Part shown: one piece after another, positions 32,007-40,854 of the stretch
How positions within the stretch are numbered: the first letter of the stretch is position 1
Layout of the letters: the number at the start of each line of letters is the position of its first letter
Origin: Streptomyces sp. NBC_00442
Lineage (GTDB): Bacteria; Actinomycetota; Actinomycetes; Streptomycetales; Streptomycetaceae
Direction: 5' to 3'
NCBI RefSeq assembly: GCF_036014195.1
Contig: NZ_CP107918.1
Location: 4,154,001 to 4,218,000 of the forward strand
Length of the DNA: 64,000 nucleotides
Position numbers and translations under genes: made by a program
The notes under the pieces: generated by a model
What the model was told of the DNA's origin: nothing
Seen by the model: only the letters and a program-made list of their open reading frames with translations
Databases searched by the model: none

Positions 32007-33422
32007 TCAGGCAACCCCGGCCGGAGATCCGCCGGCCGCGAGCCGGTCGCCGATGGCCCGCAGCCCCGCCAGGTCGTGCACGTCACCGGGCAGGGCGGCC
32101 ACTTCGGTCACCGCCACTTCGGGATGGAGCGCGGTGAAGCGGTCGCGCGTCCGCCGTTCCCGCGCGATCACCTGCATCCGCTCGGCATGCAGCCTCAACA
32201 GGGCGGCGGTCAGCCGGTCGACGGAGCCGTCCACGGAACTCTGTACCGAGCCATCCGCGGGGTCAACGGCCATGGAACGTGCGGGAGTTGCGCCGTCTTC
32301 CGGGTCTTCGTCTTCCGGGTCTTCTCGGTGTCCGTGGGTGTCGTACGCCAAGCGGTCCTGGGAATGGTCCTGTGACGCGCCGGCGTCGGGAGAGGAATCG
32401 CCGGGGTCACGATTCCCAGCCTTCCCGGCCTCCTGATCCACAATGCGACGGTCGTCAAGATTTTCTACTCGGCCCTCTGTGGCGTCCTGTTCCGCGAGGT
32501 GCTCGGCCCCGGAGAGGGCGCGCTCGGCCGAGAGCCGGGCGGCCGCGCTGCCGTGGACGCGGTTGAGGACGAGCCCCGCCAGCGGCATGTCGTCGGCGGC
32601 CAGGCGCTCCACGAAGTACGCCGCCTCGCGCAGCGCGTCACGTTCGGGCGCGGCCACGACCAGGAAGGCGGTGCCCGGCGCCTGGAGGAGGCGGTAGGTG
32701 GCGTCCGCCCGCGTTCTGAACCCGCCGAACATCGTGTCCATGGCGGCCACGAAGGTCTGTACGTCGTGCAGGAAGGGCCCGCCGAGCAGCTTGCCGAGCG
32801 TGCCCGTCATCATCGACATGCCGACGTTGAGGAACTTCATCCCGGCCCGGCCGCCCATCTTCGCGGGGGCCATGAGCAGCTTGATGAACGTGCCGTCGAG
32901 GAACGAGCCGAGCCGCTTCGGCGCGTCCAGGAAGTCGAGCGCCGAGCGCGACGGCGGGGTGTCGACCACGATGAGGTCCCACTCGTCCCGCGCCCGCAGC
33001 TGGCCCAGCTTCTCCATCGCCATGTACTCCTGCGTGCCCGCGAAGCCGGCCGACAGGGACTGGTAGAACGGATTGGTCAGGATCGCCTTGGCGCGGGCGG
33101 GATCCGCGTGCGCCTCGACGATCTCGTCGAAGGTCCGCTTCATGTCGAGCATCATGGCGTGCAGCTCGCCCTCGCCCTGGACGTCCTTGACCCGGCGCGG
33201 GGTGTTGTCCAGCGAGTCGATGCCCATGGACTGGGCGAGCCTGCGGGCCGGGTCGATGGTGAGCACGACGACCTTGCGTCCCCGCTCGGCGGCCCGAACT
33301 CCCAGGGCCGCGGCGGTGGTCGTCTTGCCCACTCCGCCCGATCCGCAGCACACGATGATGCGGGTGCCGGGATCGTCCAGCAGAGGATCGATCGCCAGCG
33401 GCTCGACCGCGTCCAACGTCAC
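32007..33422 (-). CDS. ArsA-family ATPase, second gene of pair, with acidic insertion
   Basis: 471 residues from GTG at 33422, overlapping the stop of the preceding ArsA gene (GTGA). A deviant Walker A (CCGSGGVGKTTTAAALG) lies near residues 25-40, the ArsA switch DPARRLAQ near 58 and VVDTPPS near 147. Between about residues 310 and 390 a repetitive acidic stretch (EDPEDEDPEDG and neighbours) interrupts the domain; it is probably a disordered loop and looks recently expanded. Tandem ArsA/Get3-like ATPases next to wblA are conserved in actinobacteria. Arsenite transport is not implied, since no arsB is nearby; a role in handling a membrane or redox partner is more likely. Confidence 0.9.
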   Translation of the reverse strand: MTLDAVEPLAIDPLLDDPGTRIIVCCGSGGVGKTTTAAALGVRAAERGRKVVVLTIDPARRLAQSMGIDSLDNTPRRVKDVQGEGELHAMMLDMKRTFDEIVEAHADPARAKAILTNPFYQSLSAGFAGTQEYMAMEKLGQLRARDEWDLIVVDTPPSRSALDFLDAPKRLGSFLDGTFIKLLMAPAKMGGRAGMKFLNVGMSMMTGTLGKLLGGPFLHDVQTFVAAMDTMFGGFRTRADATYRLLQAPGTAFLVVAAPERDALREAAYFVERLAADDMPLAGLVLNRVHGSAAARLSAERALSGAEHLAEQDATEGRVENLDDRRIVDQEAGKAGNRDPGDSSPDAGASQDHSQDRLAYDTHGHREDPEDEDPEDGATPARSMAVDPADGSVQSSVDGSVDRLTAALLRLHAERMQVIARERRTRDRFTALHPEVAVTEVAALPGDVHDLAGLRAIGDRLAAGGSPAGVA

Positions 33423-34381
33423 TCACCCACCCCGAGTTCGCGCAGTTCGGTGGCCAGGCGGTAGAGCCCGGCCAGGTCCATGCCCCCGCCGATCAGGGGA
33501 AGTTCATACGTCGGCAGTCCCAACTCGCCCAGTACCGAACGCTGTTCACGCTCCAGTTCCACCCGCTCCGCGTGCTCGGCGGCCTGTTCGAGCAGCGGCG
33601 ACACCAGCTTCGCCGAACCGGTCACCCCGGCGCGCGTCAGCGCCTTGGCGACCTCCTTGCGCCGGTCTCCGGTGACCCCGCGCACGGCTGCCTCGTCCAG
33701 GATGTGCGGCCGCACCATGTTCACGATGACGTTGCCCGTCGGCAGCTCGGCGGCGCGCAGCTCACCTATCCCGTCGACGGTCTCCTGCACCGGCATCTCC
33801 TCCAGCAGGGTCACCAAGTGCACGGCGGTCTCGGGCGACTTGAGCACCCGCATGACCGCCTGCGCCTGATTGTGTATCGGCCCGATCTTCGCGAGGCCGG
33901 CCACCTCGTCGTTCACGTTCAGGAAGCGCGTGATGCGACCGGTGGGCGGCGCGTCCATGACGACGTAGTCGTACGCGTACCCGCCCTGCTTGTTCTTACG
34001 GCGCACCGCCTCGCACGCCTTGCCGGTCAGGAGCACGTCCCGCACCCCGGGCGCGATGGTGGTGGCGAAGTCGATCGCGCCGAGCTTCTTCAGCGCCCGG
34101 CCGGCGCCGCCCAGTTTGTAGAACATCTGGAGGTAGTCGAGGAGCGCCCGTTCCGCGTCGATGGCCAGGGCGTACACCTCCCCGCCGCCCGGCGCGACGG
34201 CGATCTTGCGCTCCTCGTACGGAAAGGCTTCCGTCTCGAAGAGCTGCGCGATGCCCTGTCTGCCCTCGACCTCGACGAGGAGCGTGCGCCTGCCCTCCGT
34301 CGCGAGGGCGAGCGCGAGTGCTGCGGCGACCGTGGTCTTGCCGGTACCGCCCTTGCCGCTGACGACCTGGAGCCTGCTCAC
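33419..34381 (-). CDS. ArsA-family ATPase, first gene of pair
   Basis: 320 residues from GTG at 34381 (VSRLQVVSGKGGTGKTT); AAGG lies unusually close to this codon, and an upstream in-frame start would add up to 36 residues of low likeness. Walker A is SGKGGTGKTTVAAALA near residue 8, and the switch region contains VVMDAPPTGRITRFL near 140. The protein should work as a dimer or heterodimer with the overlapping second ArsA gene. The operon ends near wblA and is divergent from the DUF4177-RidA pair. Confidence 0.88.
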   Translation of the reverse strand: MSRLQVVSGKGGTGKTTVAAALALALATEGRRTLLVEVEGRQGIAQLFETEAFPYEERKIAVAPGGGEVYALAIDAERALLDYLQMFYKLGGAGRALKKLGAIDFATTIAPGVRDVLLTGKACEAVRRKNKQGGYAYDYVVMDAPPTGRITRFLNVNDEVAGLAKIGPIHNQAQAVMRVLKSPETAVHLVTLLEEMPVQETVDGIGELRAAELPTGNVIVNMVRPHILDEAAVRGVTGDRRKEVAKALTRAGVTGSAKLVSPLLEQAAEHAERVELEREQRSVLGELGLPTYELPLIGGGMDLAGLYRLATELRELGVGE

Positions 34382-34534
34382 ACCTTCGAGCCTAACCAGT
34401 CCGCCCGCGGTGTACGCATGTGGTCCGCGTAACGCGGCCCCGGCGGTGCGGCCGCCTCCGCGGACGGGCCGGGCGGGCCGCTCGCGCACGGCTCCCGCAC
34501 GAGGGGGTGGCGGTCAGCGGCTACAGTCGGGCCC

Positions 34535-34693
34535 ATGACCAAGTGGGAATACGCGACCGTGCCCCTTCTCGTGCACGCGACCAAGCAGATTCTGGACACC
34601 TGGGGCGAGGACGGCTGGGAGCTGGTCCAGGTCGTTCCCGGGCCGAACAACCCCGAGCAGCTCGTGGCCTACCTGAAGCGGGCGAAGGCATGA
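34535..34693 (+). CDS. DUF4177-type small protein
   Basis: 52 residues, starting MTKWEYATVPL and containing ILDTWGEDGWELVQVVPG, the whole of a DUF4177 domain. Function unknown. Its stop overlaps the start of the RidA gene (ATGA), so the two are translated together; the start is divergent from the ArsA operon. Confidence 0.88.
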   Translation: MTKWEYATVPLLVHATKQILDTWGEDGWELVQVVPGPNNPEQLVAYLKRAKA

Positions 34694-35160
34694 GCGGCGC
34701 CGTCGAGGCCAAGCTGGCCGAGCTCGGCCTGACCCTTCCGTCGGTCGTTCCGCCGCTCGCCGCGTACCAGCCCGCCGTGCGGTCCGGGGTGTACGTGTAC
34801 ACCGCGGGCCAGCTGCCCATGGTGGAGGGCAAGCTGCCCGTCACCGGCAAGGTCGGTGGCGAGGTCACCGCGGAGGAGGCCAAGGAACTGGCCGCCACCT
34901 GCGCCCTCAACGCGCTCGCCGCGGTCAAGTCCGTGGTGGGTGACCTGGACCGCATCGCGCGCGTCGTGAAGGTCGTCGGCTTCGTGGCGTCCGCCCCCGA
35001 CTTCACCGGCCAGCCCGGTGTCATCAACGGCGCCAGCGAACTCCTCGGTGCCGTCCTCGGCGACAAGGGCGTCCACGCCCGCAGCGCGGTGGGCGTGGCG
35101 GTGCTGCCGCTGGACGCGCCGGTCGAGATCGAGATCCAGGTGGAACTCGTCGCGGGCTGA
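34690..35160 (+). CDS. RidA-family protein (reactive enamine/imine deaminase)
   Basis: 156 residues from the overlapping ATG. The longer YjgF/RidA subgroup is indicated by VYVYTAGQLPMVEGKLPVTG near residue 38 and a C-terminal EIEIQVELVAG. Canonical RidA deaminates 2-aminoacrylate released by PLP enzymes; the active-site Arg of the classical group sits in a conserved R-N-Y segment that I do not see clearly here (HARSAVGVAVLP is in its place), so catalysis in this subgroup may differ. Trimeric and cytoplasmic by family. Confidence 0.85.
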   Translation: MSGAVEAKLAELGLTLPSVVPPLAAYQPAVRSGVYVYTAGQLPMVEGKLPVTGKVGGEVTAEEAKELAATCALNALAAVKSVVGDLDRIARVVKVVGFVASAPDFTGQPGVINGASELLGAVLGDKGVHARSAVGVAVLPLDAPVEIEIQVELVAG

Positions 35161-35189
35161 GCGCGAGTTCCGTCCGGACGTGCGGCGTG

Positions 35190-35211
35190 GGCCGGCCTCA
35201 AGGGGCCGGCC
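35190..35211 (+). terminator. Terminator of DUF4177-ridA
   Basis: GGCCGGCC arms around TCAAGG, about 30 bp after the RidA stop, followed by TTC. Confidence 0.7.
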
Positions 35212-35345
35212 TTCGTCGTGCGCGGCGCGGGCAGGCTGGTGGTGAGACGGGCATGCCGGGGGCGGGGCGGGGCGGTGTGTGTCGGAGGGATGTCACGTAC
35301 ACGCACCCCCTCGAACATCCGCACGCCACCCCGTAGCATCCGCCC

Positions 35346-36299
35346 ATGCCCAATGGTCAGTGGTACCCGCCGGAGTGGCCGGACCGCATCCGTGCCCTAG
35401 CCGCAGGCGAGCTCACCGCGGTGGAGCCGCGGCGGGCCGCGACCGTGATGCTGCTCCGGGACGGCGCGGCCGAGACGTCCACGGGCTCGGCCGCCCCCGA
35501 ATCCGCCCCAGGCACCGGGTCCTGCGCTGCCCCCGGCTCCACGGCCGGCCCCGGCCCCTCCGTCCACATGCTGCGCAGGCGTGCCTCCATGGCCTTCGCG
35601 GGCGGCGCCTACGCCTACCCCGGCGGCGGCGTGGACCCGCGTGACGCCGAGGACGCACAGCTGCGCTGGGCCGGCCCGTCCCGCGACACGTGGGCCGCAC
35701 GGCTCGGCACGGACCCCGCGTCCGCCCAGGCCATCGTCTGTGCCGCGGTCCGCGAGACGTACGAGGAGGCGGGCGTCCTGCTCGCCGGCCCCGACGCCAC
35801 CACCGTCGTCGGCGACACCACCGGCGACGACTGGGAGGCCGACCGCCGGGCGCTGGTCACCCGGGACCTCAGCTTCGCCGAGTTCCTCGACCGGCGCGGC
35901 CTTGTGCTCCGCTCCGACCTGCTGGGCGCCTGGGCACGCTGGATCACGCCCGAGTTCGAGCCCCGGCGGTACGACACCTGGTTCTTCGTCGCCGTGCTGC
36001 CCGAGGGCCAGGTCACCCGCAACGCCTCGACCGAGGCCGACCGGACCGTCTGGATCCGCCCCGCCGAAGCCGCCGCGGGCTACGACAAGGGCGAGCTCCT
36101 GATGATGCCGCCGACCATCTCCACCCTGCGCGGCCTCCTCCCGTACGCCACCGCCGCCGAGGCCCTCGCGGCCGCGGCCGGACGCGATCTGACCCCCGTG
36201 CTCGCCCAGGCCCGCCTGACCGGCACCGGTGAACTCGTCCTGAGCTGGCCGGGCCACGACGAGTTCACGAAACACATCCCTGCGGAAGGGCGGCCCTGA
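35346..36299 (+). CDS. NUDT19-like Nudix hydrolase
   Basis: 317 residues from ATG at 35346. The Nudix signature is split: YAYPGGGVDPRD near residue 92 is separated from AAVRETYEEAGVLL near 133 by about 30 residues, the layout of the NUDT19/RP2 group, which includes acyl-CoA diphosphatases. Cytoplasmic; substrate not readable. The Ala/Pro/Ser-rich stretch near residues 45-70 looks disordered. A 33-bp tandem duplication covers the stop codon. The metallo-hydrolase gene follows 260 bp later on the same strand. Confidence 0.85.
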   Translation: MPNGQWYPPEWPDRIRALAAGELTAVEPRRAATVMLLRDGAAETSTGSAAPESAPGTGSCAAPGSTAGPGPSVHMLRRRASMAFAGGAYAYPGGGVDPRDAEDAQLRWAGPSRDTWAARLGTDPASAQAIVCAAVRETYEEAGVLLAGPDATTVVGDTTGDDWEADRRALVTRDLSFAEFLDRRGLVLRSDLLGAWARWITPEFEPRRYDTWFFVAVLPEGQVTRNASTEADRTVWIRPAEAAAGYDKGELLMMPPTISTLRGLLPYATAAEALAAAAGRDLTPVLAQARLTGTGELVLSWPGHDEFTKHIPAEGRP

Positions 36300-36336
36300 T
36301 GCCCACACATCCCGGCGGGAGGAAGGCCCTGATGCC
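36272..36336 (+). repeat. 33-bp tandem duplication across the Nudix stop
   Basis: ACACATCCCTGCGGAAGG...CCCTGATGCC (36272-36303) and ACACATCCCGGCGGGAGG...CCCTGATGCC (36305-36336) agree at 28 of 32 positions; each copy contains the stop TGA. Further on, ACCTGTGCGCCGACCGG occurs at 36359-36375 and again at 36407-36423. Confidence 0.85.
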
Positions 36337-36561
36337 CCGCAGGTGTGCGCCGTCCCGCACCTGTGCGCCGACCGGTCCGCCGACGGGCGCCGCCCGCAAC
36401 GGCCGGACCTGTGCGCCGACCGGACCGGGGCGCGGCTTCGTCCGGAACGTCCACATGCTGGGCGACGGCGTGAGACGTGCTCGCCGTTCCCTGCCCGCCT
36501 CGGCGAGGCTTGCCCAAGTGGCCGCAGACCCGCTGATCCCGCCGCTCCACGGAGGTGCCGT

Positions 36562-37392
36562 ATGAGTGACGCCGCCGCCCTTCCCGGGCAGCCGCGCGGC
36601 GGAGTCCTCTCGGGCCCCGCCACCGACCGGGCGATCAACGTCCTCGCGCCCAACGCCTCCGCGATGACCCTGGACGGCACCAACACCTGGATCGTCGCCG
36701 AGCCGGACTCCGATCTGGCCGTCGTCATCGACCCCGGGCCCCTCGACGACGGCCACCTCGGCCATGTCGTCGCGATGGCCGAGAAGGCCGGCAAGCGCGT
36801 GGCGCTCACCCTGCTCACCCACGGCCACCCCGACCACGCCGAGGGCGCGGCGCGCTTCGCGGAGCTGACCCGTACCCCTGTGCGCGCCCTGGACCCGGCC
36901 CTGCGCCTGGGGGACGAGGGCCTCGCGGCCGGCGATGTCATCACCACCGGCGGCCTGGAGCTGCGGGTCGTGCCCACCCCGGGCCACACGGCGGACTCGC
37001 TCTGCTTCCATCTGCCCGCCGACCGGGCCGTCCTGACGGGTGACACGGTCCTGGGACGCGGCACGACCGTCGTCGCCCACCCCGACGGGCGCCTCGGCGA
37101 CTATCTGGACTCCCTTCGCAGGCTGCGCTCGCTGACCGTCGACGACGGCGTGCACACGGTGTTGCCGGGGCACGGTCCGGTGCTCGACGACGCCCAGGGC
37201 GCCGTCGAGTTCTACCTGGCCCACCGCGCCCACCGGCTGGCCCAGGTGGAGACGGCGGTGGAGAACGGTCACCTCACGACGGCCGAGGTGGTGGCCCTGG
37301 TCTACGCGGACGTCGACCGCTCCCTGTGGCCGGCCGCCGAGCTCTCGGTGCGCGCGCAGCTGGAGTATCTGCGCGAGCACGGGCTGATCTGA
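36562..37392 (+). CDS. MBL-fold metallo-hydrolase
   Basis: 276 residues from ATG at 36562 with GGAGG 6 bp upstream. The zinc-binding THGHPDHAEG motif (HxHxDH) lies near residue 93, PGHTADS near 143, TGDTVLGRG near 160 and PGHGPVLDD near 202, and a helical tail typical of the LACTB2-like branch follows. That branch has RNase or thioesterase-like activities; which one applies here cannot be told. Cytoplasmic. Convergent with crp across a strong terminator. Confidence 0.9.
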   Translation: MSDAAALPGQPRGGVLSGPATDRAINVLAPNASAMTLDGTNTWIVAEPDSDLAVVIDPGPLDDGHLGHVVAMAEKAGKRVALTLLTHGHPDHAEGAARFAELTRTPVRALDPALRLGDEGLAAGDVITTGGLELRVVPTPGHTADSLCFHLPADRAVLTGDTVLGRGTTVVAHPDGRLGDYLDSLRRLRSLTVDDGVHTVLPGHGPVLDDAQGAVEFYLAHRAHRLAQVETAVENGHLTTAEVVALVYADVDRSLWPAAELSVRAQLEYLREHGLI

Positions 37393-37553
37393 CGGGCTGT
37401 GCGCGCACCGGGAGCCCTGCGGCGCACAGCCCCGCGAGATCCGCTTCAGGACTGCTTGCGCTTGAACTTGCTTGTGGGGAGCGGGACTTCGGGTCCGTCC
37501 GTCAGGTGGGCACGCCTGTGACATCAGGGTGAGGACTGTCGTCCGCCCACGCC

Positions 37554-37585
37554 AATGGGCCCGCCTCCTGGGAGGCGGGCCCATT
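37554..37585. terminator. Bidirectional terminator between the MBL gene and crp
   Basis: AATGGGCCCGCCTC / GAGGCGGGCCCATT perfect 14-bp stem with a 4-nt loop. Confidence 0.88.
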
Positions 37586-37610
37586 CACGTACGGCGCGGA
37601 AGGGCCGGGG

Positions 37611-38285
37611 TCAGCGCGACCGCTTCGCCAGGCGCTCCACGTCCAGCAGGATGACCGCGCGCGCTTCCAGGCGCAGCCAGCCGCGCTGGGCGAAGTCGGC
37701 GAGCGCCTTGTTGACCGTCTCGCGGGACGCGCCGACCAACTGGGCCAGCTCTTCCTGCGTGAGGTCGTGCACGACGTGGATGCCCTCTTCGGACTGCACG
37801 CCGAAGCGGCGCGACAGGTCGAGGAGCGCGCGGGCCACGCGGCCCGGCACGTCGGAGAAGACCAGGTCGGACATCTGGTCGTTGGTCTTGCGCAGGCGGC
37901 GGGCGACGGCGCGCAGCAGGGCCGTGGCCACCTCCGGGCGGGCGTTCAGCCAGGGCTGAAGGTCGCCGTGGCCCAGGCCGAGCAGCTTGACCTCGGTCAG
38001 CGCGCTCGCGGTGGCGGTGCGCGGGCCCGGGTCGAACAGCGACAGCTCGCCGATGAGCTCGCCGGGGCCGAGGACCGCCAGCATGTTCTCCCGGCCGTCG
38101 GGCGAGGTGCGGTGCAGCTTCACCTTGCCCTCGGTGACCACGTAAAGGCGGTCACCCGGGTCGCCCTCGTGGAAGAGCGCGTCGCCGCGGGCGAGCGTCA
38201 CCTCACTCATCGAGGCGCGCAGCTCCGCGGCCTGCTCGTCATCGAGCGCCGCGAAGAGCGGGGCGCGCCGCAGAACGTCGTCCAC
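37611..38285 (-). CDS. crp: Crp/Fnr-family regulator Crp
   Basis: 224 residues from GTG at 38285 with AAGGAG 7 bp upstream. A cyclic-nucleotide-binding beta-roll (residues 15-110; GELIGELSLFDPGPRTATASA matches the phosphate-binding cassette) is joined by a long helix to a winged HTH (LTQEELAQLVGASRETVNKAL near 170-190). In Streptomyces, Crp binds cAMP and controls germination, growth and antibiotic production. A Crp-box-like sequence lies 65-80 bp upstream of the start, so autoregulation is plausible. It lies next to nth, as I recall from related genomes. Confidence 0.93.
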   Translation of the reverse strand: MDDVLRRAPLFAALDDEQAAELRASMSEVTLARGDALFHEGDPGDRLYVVTEGKVKLHRTSPDGRENMLAVLGPGELIGELSLFDPGPRTATASALTEVKLLGLGHGDLQPWLNARPEVATALLRAVARRLRKTNDQMSDLVFSDVPGRVARALLDLSRRFGVQSEEGIHVVHDLTQEELAQLVGASRETVNKALADFAQRGWLRLEARAVILLDVERLAKRSR

Positions 38286-38827
38286 GAATCTCTCCTTGTG
38301 ACCGGTTTCAGGGGATCCAGCTCCCCATTTTGCCGGACGGTATAAACAGTGCGATCAATCACAGGATGACGTACCGGAGTGCCGGACCGTGAGTCAGGGG
38401 GCCGATTGGGGCGCTGATTCGCCGTGCTCGGGGCGGATGTCGGTGCCGGGCTCTAGGCTGGCCGGGTGTCCAATTCGCCGGTGGGAGCGCAGGCCAGGGG
38501 GGCTGAAGGAGTGTCCGCGGAGAACGATTCAGCTGTGGGCGAACAGTCCGCGTCCACGGCGAAAGGTGCCGCGAAGAGGGCAGTGCGGGGGCCCACGAGT
38601 GGCTCCGCGAGCGGCCCCGCGGCGGGGCGGCCGGACGCGTTGCCGGAGCCGGCGGGGCGAGCTCCACGGCGAGCTCCGTGACGCCTGCGGCGAGGTCCGC
38701 AGCCAGGTCGACGGTGACGCCCGGGGCGACGTCCACGGTGGCGGCCGGGGCGACGCCCGCGGCACCTGCGCGAGGGCGCGCCCGCAACGACTCATCCACA
38801 GTCGGTGAAGGAAGCAAGGACAACACT
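38286..38827. other. Divergent crp/nth interval
   Basis: 540 bp. The crp-proximal 80 bp hold the candidate Crp box and an A/T-rich GGTATAAACAG. The remaining GC-rich part has short open frames in several phases (for example 38466-38681) with Ala/Gly/Pro-rich translations like the nth extension; I do not consider them proven genes. Confidence 0.5.
38349..38362 (-). promoter_or_regulatory. Candidate Crp box upstream of crp
   Basis: The minus strand reads GTGATTGATCGCAC within CTGTGATTGATCGCACTG; the left half TGTGA is the classic half-site. It compares with the Streptomyces GTG-N6-GNCAC pattern as I remember it, with one mismatch. Position relative to the transcription start is unknown. Confidence 0.4.
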
Positions 38828-40015
38828 GTGCGCAAGTCTCAGAGCACGTCCGAGGGCGAAGCAGCCCCCGAGGCCAACACCGCGGCGCGGGCCGGCACCG
38901 GGGCCGCCGCCCCGGGCACGCCCGAGCGCCGGGCCGCCGCCAAGGGCTCGGGTGGGCCCAAGGGCTCGGCCGCCGCCGAGCGCTCGGCCGCCCCCAAGCG
39001 CTCGGCCGCCCCCAAGCGCTCGGCCGCCCCCAAGAAAGAGCCAGCTAAGAAGGCCGCGGGCGCCTCCAAGCGCGCGGCCGGCTCCAAGACCCCGGCTGCC
39101 TCCAGGACCCCGGCCGTCCCCAAGCGTGCGGCCGCCTCAAAGGCGGCGCCCGCCTCCACGTCCTCAGCCGCCTCCAAGACCGCGGCCGCCCCCAAGCAGG
39201 TCCCCGCCTCCCCTGCCAAGTCGGGGGCCGGGCGGGGTGTTGGGGGTGGGGGCGAGTCCCGTACCGCGATGGTGCGCCGGGCCCGCCGGATCAATCGCGA
39301 GCTCGCCGAGGTCTATCCGTACGCCCACCCTGAGCTGGACTTCCGCAACCCGTACGAACTGCTCCTGGCCACCGTCCTGTCCGCGCAGACCACCGACCTC
39401 CGGGTCAACCAGACGACACCGGGGCTGTTCGCCGCGTACCCGACCCCCGAGGACCTCGCCGCGGCCAACCCCGAGGAGGTCGAGGCGCTCATCAGGCCGA
39501 CCGGGTTCTTCCGGGCCAAGGCCAAGTCGATCATGGGGATCGCCGTCGCCCTCAGGGACGAGTTCGGCGGTGAGGTGCCGGGGCGCCTGGAGGACCTGGT
39601 CAAGCTGCCCGGCGTCGGACGCAAGACCGCGAATGTCGTCCTCGGCAATGCTTTCGGGGTGCCGGGCATCACCGTGGACACCCACTTCGGCAGGCTCGTT
39701 CGCCGCTTCAAGTGGACCGAGCAGGAAGACCCGGTGAAGGTCGAGGCGGAGATCTGCGCGATCTTCCCCAAGAGCGACTGGACGATGCTCTCGCACCGCG
39801 TCGTCTTCCACGGCCGCCGCATCTGCCACTCCCGCAAGCCCGCCTGCGGTGCCTGTCCGATCGCGCCGCTCTGCCCGTCCTACGGGGAGGGCGAGACGGA
39901 TCCGGAGAAGGCGGCCAAGCTCCTGAAGTACGAGAAGGGCGGCTTCCCCGGCCAGCGGCTCAGCCCGCCGCCGGACTACCCGGGCCTCCCGGCGCCGCCG
40001 CTCGCAGGCGCCTGA
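38828..40015 (+). CDS. nth: Endonuclease III with long low-complexity N-terminal extension
   Basis: 395 residues from GTG at 38828, preceded by AAGCAAGGA. Residues 1-~140 are Ala/Lys/Pro/Ser-rich, including [12 protein letters not shown] repeats; E. coli Nth lacks such an extension. The catalytic domain follows, with the HhH ([13 protein letters not shown] near 270) carrying the Lys, VDTHFGRL with the Asp, and the iron-sulfur loop C-x6-C-x2-C-x5-C ([17 protein letters not shown]). It excises oxidised pyrimidines and cuts the abasic site in base-excision repair. The basic tail may bind DNA or nucleoid proteins. The CoA pyrophosphatase follows 85 bp later. Confidence 0.92.
   Translation: MRKSQSTSEGEAAPEANTAARAGTGAAAPGTPERRAAAKGSGGPKGSAAAERSAAPKRSAAPKRSAAPKKEPAKKAAGASKRAAGSKTPAASRTPAVPKRAAASKAAPASTSSAASKTAAAPKQVPASPAKSGAGRGVGGGGESRTAMVRRARRINRELAEVYPYAHPELDFRNPYELLLATVLSAQTTDLRVNQTTPGLFAAYPTPEDLAAANPEEVEALIRPTGFFRAKAKSIMGIAVALRDEFGGEVPGRLEDLVKLPGVGRKTANVVLGNAFGVPGITVDTHFGRLVRRFKWTEQEDPVKVEAEICAIFPKSDWTMLSHRVVFHGRRICHSRKPACGACPIAPLCPSYGEGETDPEKAAKLLKYEKGGFPGQRLSPPPDYPGLPAPPLAGA
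38979..39032 (+). repeat. 18-bp tandem repeat inside nth
   Basis: Three copies of an 18-bp unit around GCGCTCGGCCGCCCCCAA encode KRSAAP repeats; the units are nearly identical at DNA level, indicating recent slippage rather than protein-level selection. Confidence 0.8.
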
Positions 40016-40100
40016 CGTCACCCGTAAGACGGACGCCGGGGCCGGCCGGAACGAATGCGACCGTGACAGGCGTTGTGGACGATGAACGACGGGGGTGCAG

Positions 40101-40841
40101 ATGACGCACACGAGCAAGACGTACGACGGTGATCTGAGCGGCATCGGCGGGCCGGGCCGCACCGGCGGCCCACCCGCCCTCACCGTGACCAGCGACGGCC
40201 TGCCCGGCTGGCTGCGGCCCGTCGCGCGGGCGGCCGAAGGCGTGCGGCCCGAGCAGATGAGCCGGTTCCTGCCGCCGGAGAGCGGCGACGGACGGCAGTC
40301 CGCCGTGCTCGTGCTCTTCGGTGACGGGCCGCGCGGCCCCGAGCTGCTCCTCATGGAGCGGGCGAGCCAGCTGCGGTCGCACGGCGGCCAGCCGTCCTTC
40401 CCCGGCGGCTCCCTCGACCCCGAGGACGGCGACCCGGCCACCACCGGCCCGCTGCGGGCCGCGCTGCGCGAGGCCGAGGAGGAGACCGGGCTCGACCCCG
40501 CCGGCGTCCAGCTCTTCGGCGTGCTGCCCCGGCTCTACATCCCGGTGAGCGGCTTCGTCGTGACGCCGGTGCTCGGCTGGTGGCGCGAGCCCACGCCGGT
40601 GCGGGCCGTCGACAGCGGCGAGACGGCCCGGGTCTTCACGGTGCCCGTGGCGGATCTCACGGACCCGGCCAACCGCGCCACCGCCGTCCACCCGAAGGGA
40701 CACGCAGGCCCGGCATTCCTGGTCGAATCGGCGCTGGTGTGGGGGTTCACCGCGGGTGTGATCGACCGGATCGTGCACTTCGCGGGCTGGGAGCGCCCGT
40801 GGGACCGGGCCAAGCGGGTGCCGCTCGACTGGCACGCGTGA
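40101..40841 (+). CDS. Nudix CoA pyrophosphatase
   Basis: 246 residues from ATG at 40101 with GGGGG 5 bp upstream (GTG at 40095 also in frame). The CoA-specific signature RASQLRSHGGQPSFPGG near residue 85 leads into the Nudix box ending ALREAEEETGLDP. It hydrolyses CoA to phosphopantetheine and 3',5'-ADP, trimming damaged or excess CoA. The start of the MarP-like protease follows after 13 bp, so the genes are co-transcribed, probably with nth. Confidence 0.9.
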   Translation: MTHTSKTYDGDLSGIGGPGRTGGPPALTVTSDGLPGWLRPVARAAEGVRPEQMSRFLPPESGDGRQSAVLVLFGDGPRGPELLLMERASQLRSHGGQPSFPGGSLDPEDGDPATTGPLRAALREAEEETGLDPAGVQLFGVLPRLYIPVSGFVVTPVLGWWREPTPVRAVDSGETARVFTVPVADLTDPANRATAVHPKGHAGPAFLVESALVWGFTAGVIDRIVHFAGWERPWDRAKRVPLDWHA

Positions 40842-40854
40842 CAGGCTGGGGCCC

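Noticed and set aside
32007..34381. Arsenite efflux operon
   Set aside because: Two ArsA-type ATPases but no ArsB, ArsC or ArsR; the pair beside wblA is a general actinobacterial feature.
36299..36565. 88-codon ORF starting on the Nudix stop
   Set aside because: Translation consists of repeat-derived Arg/Pro/Thr sequence, and it overlaps the metallo-hydrolase ribosome binding site.
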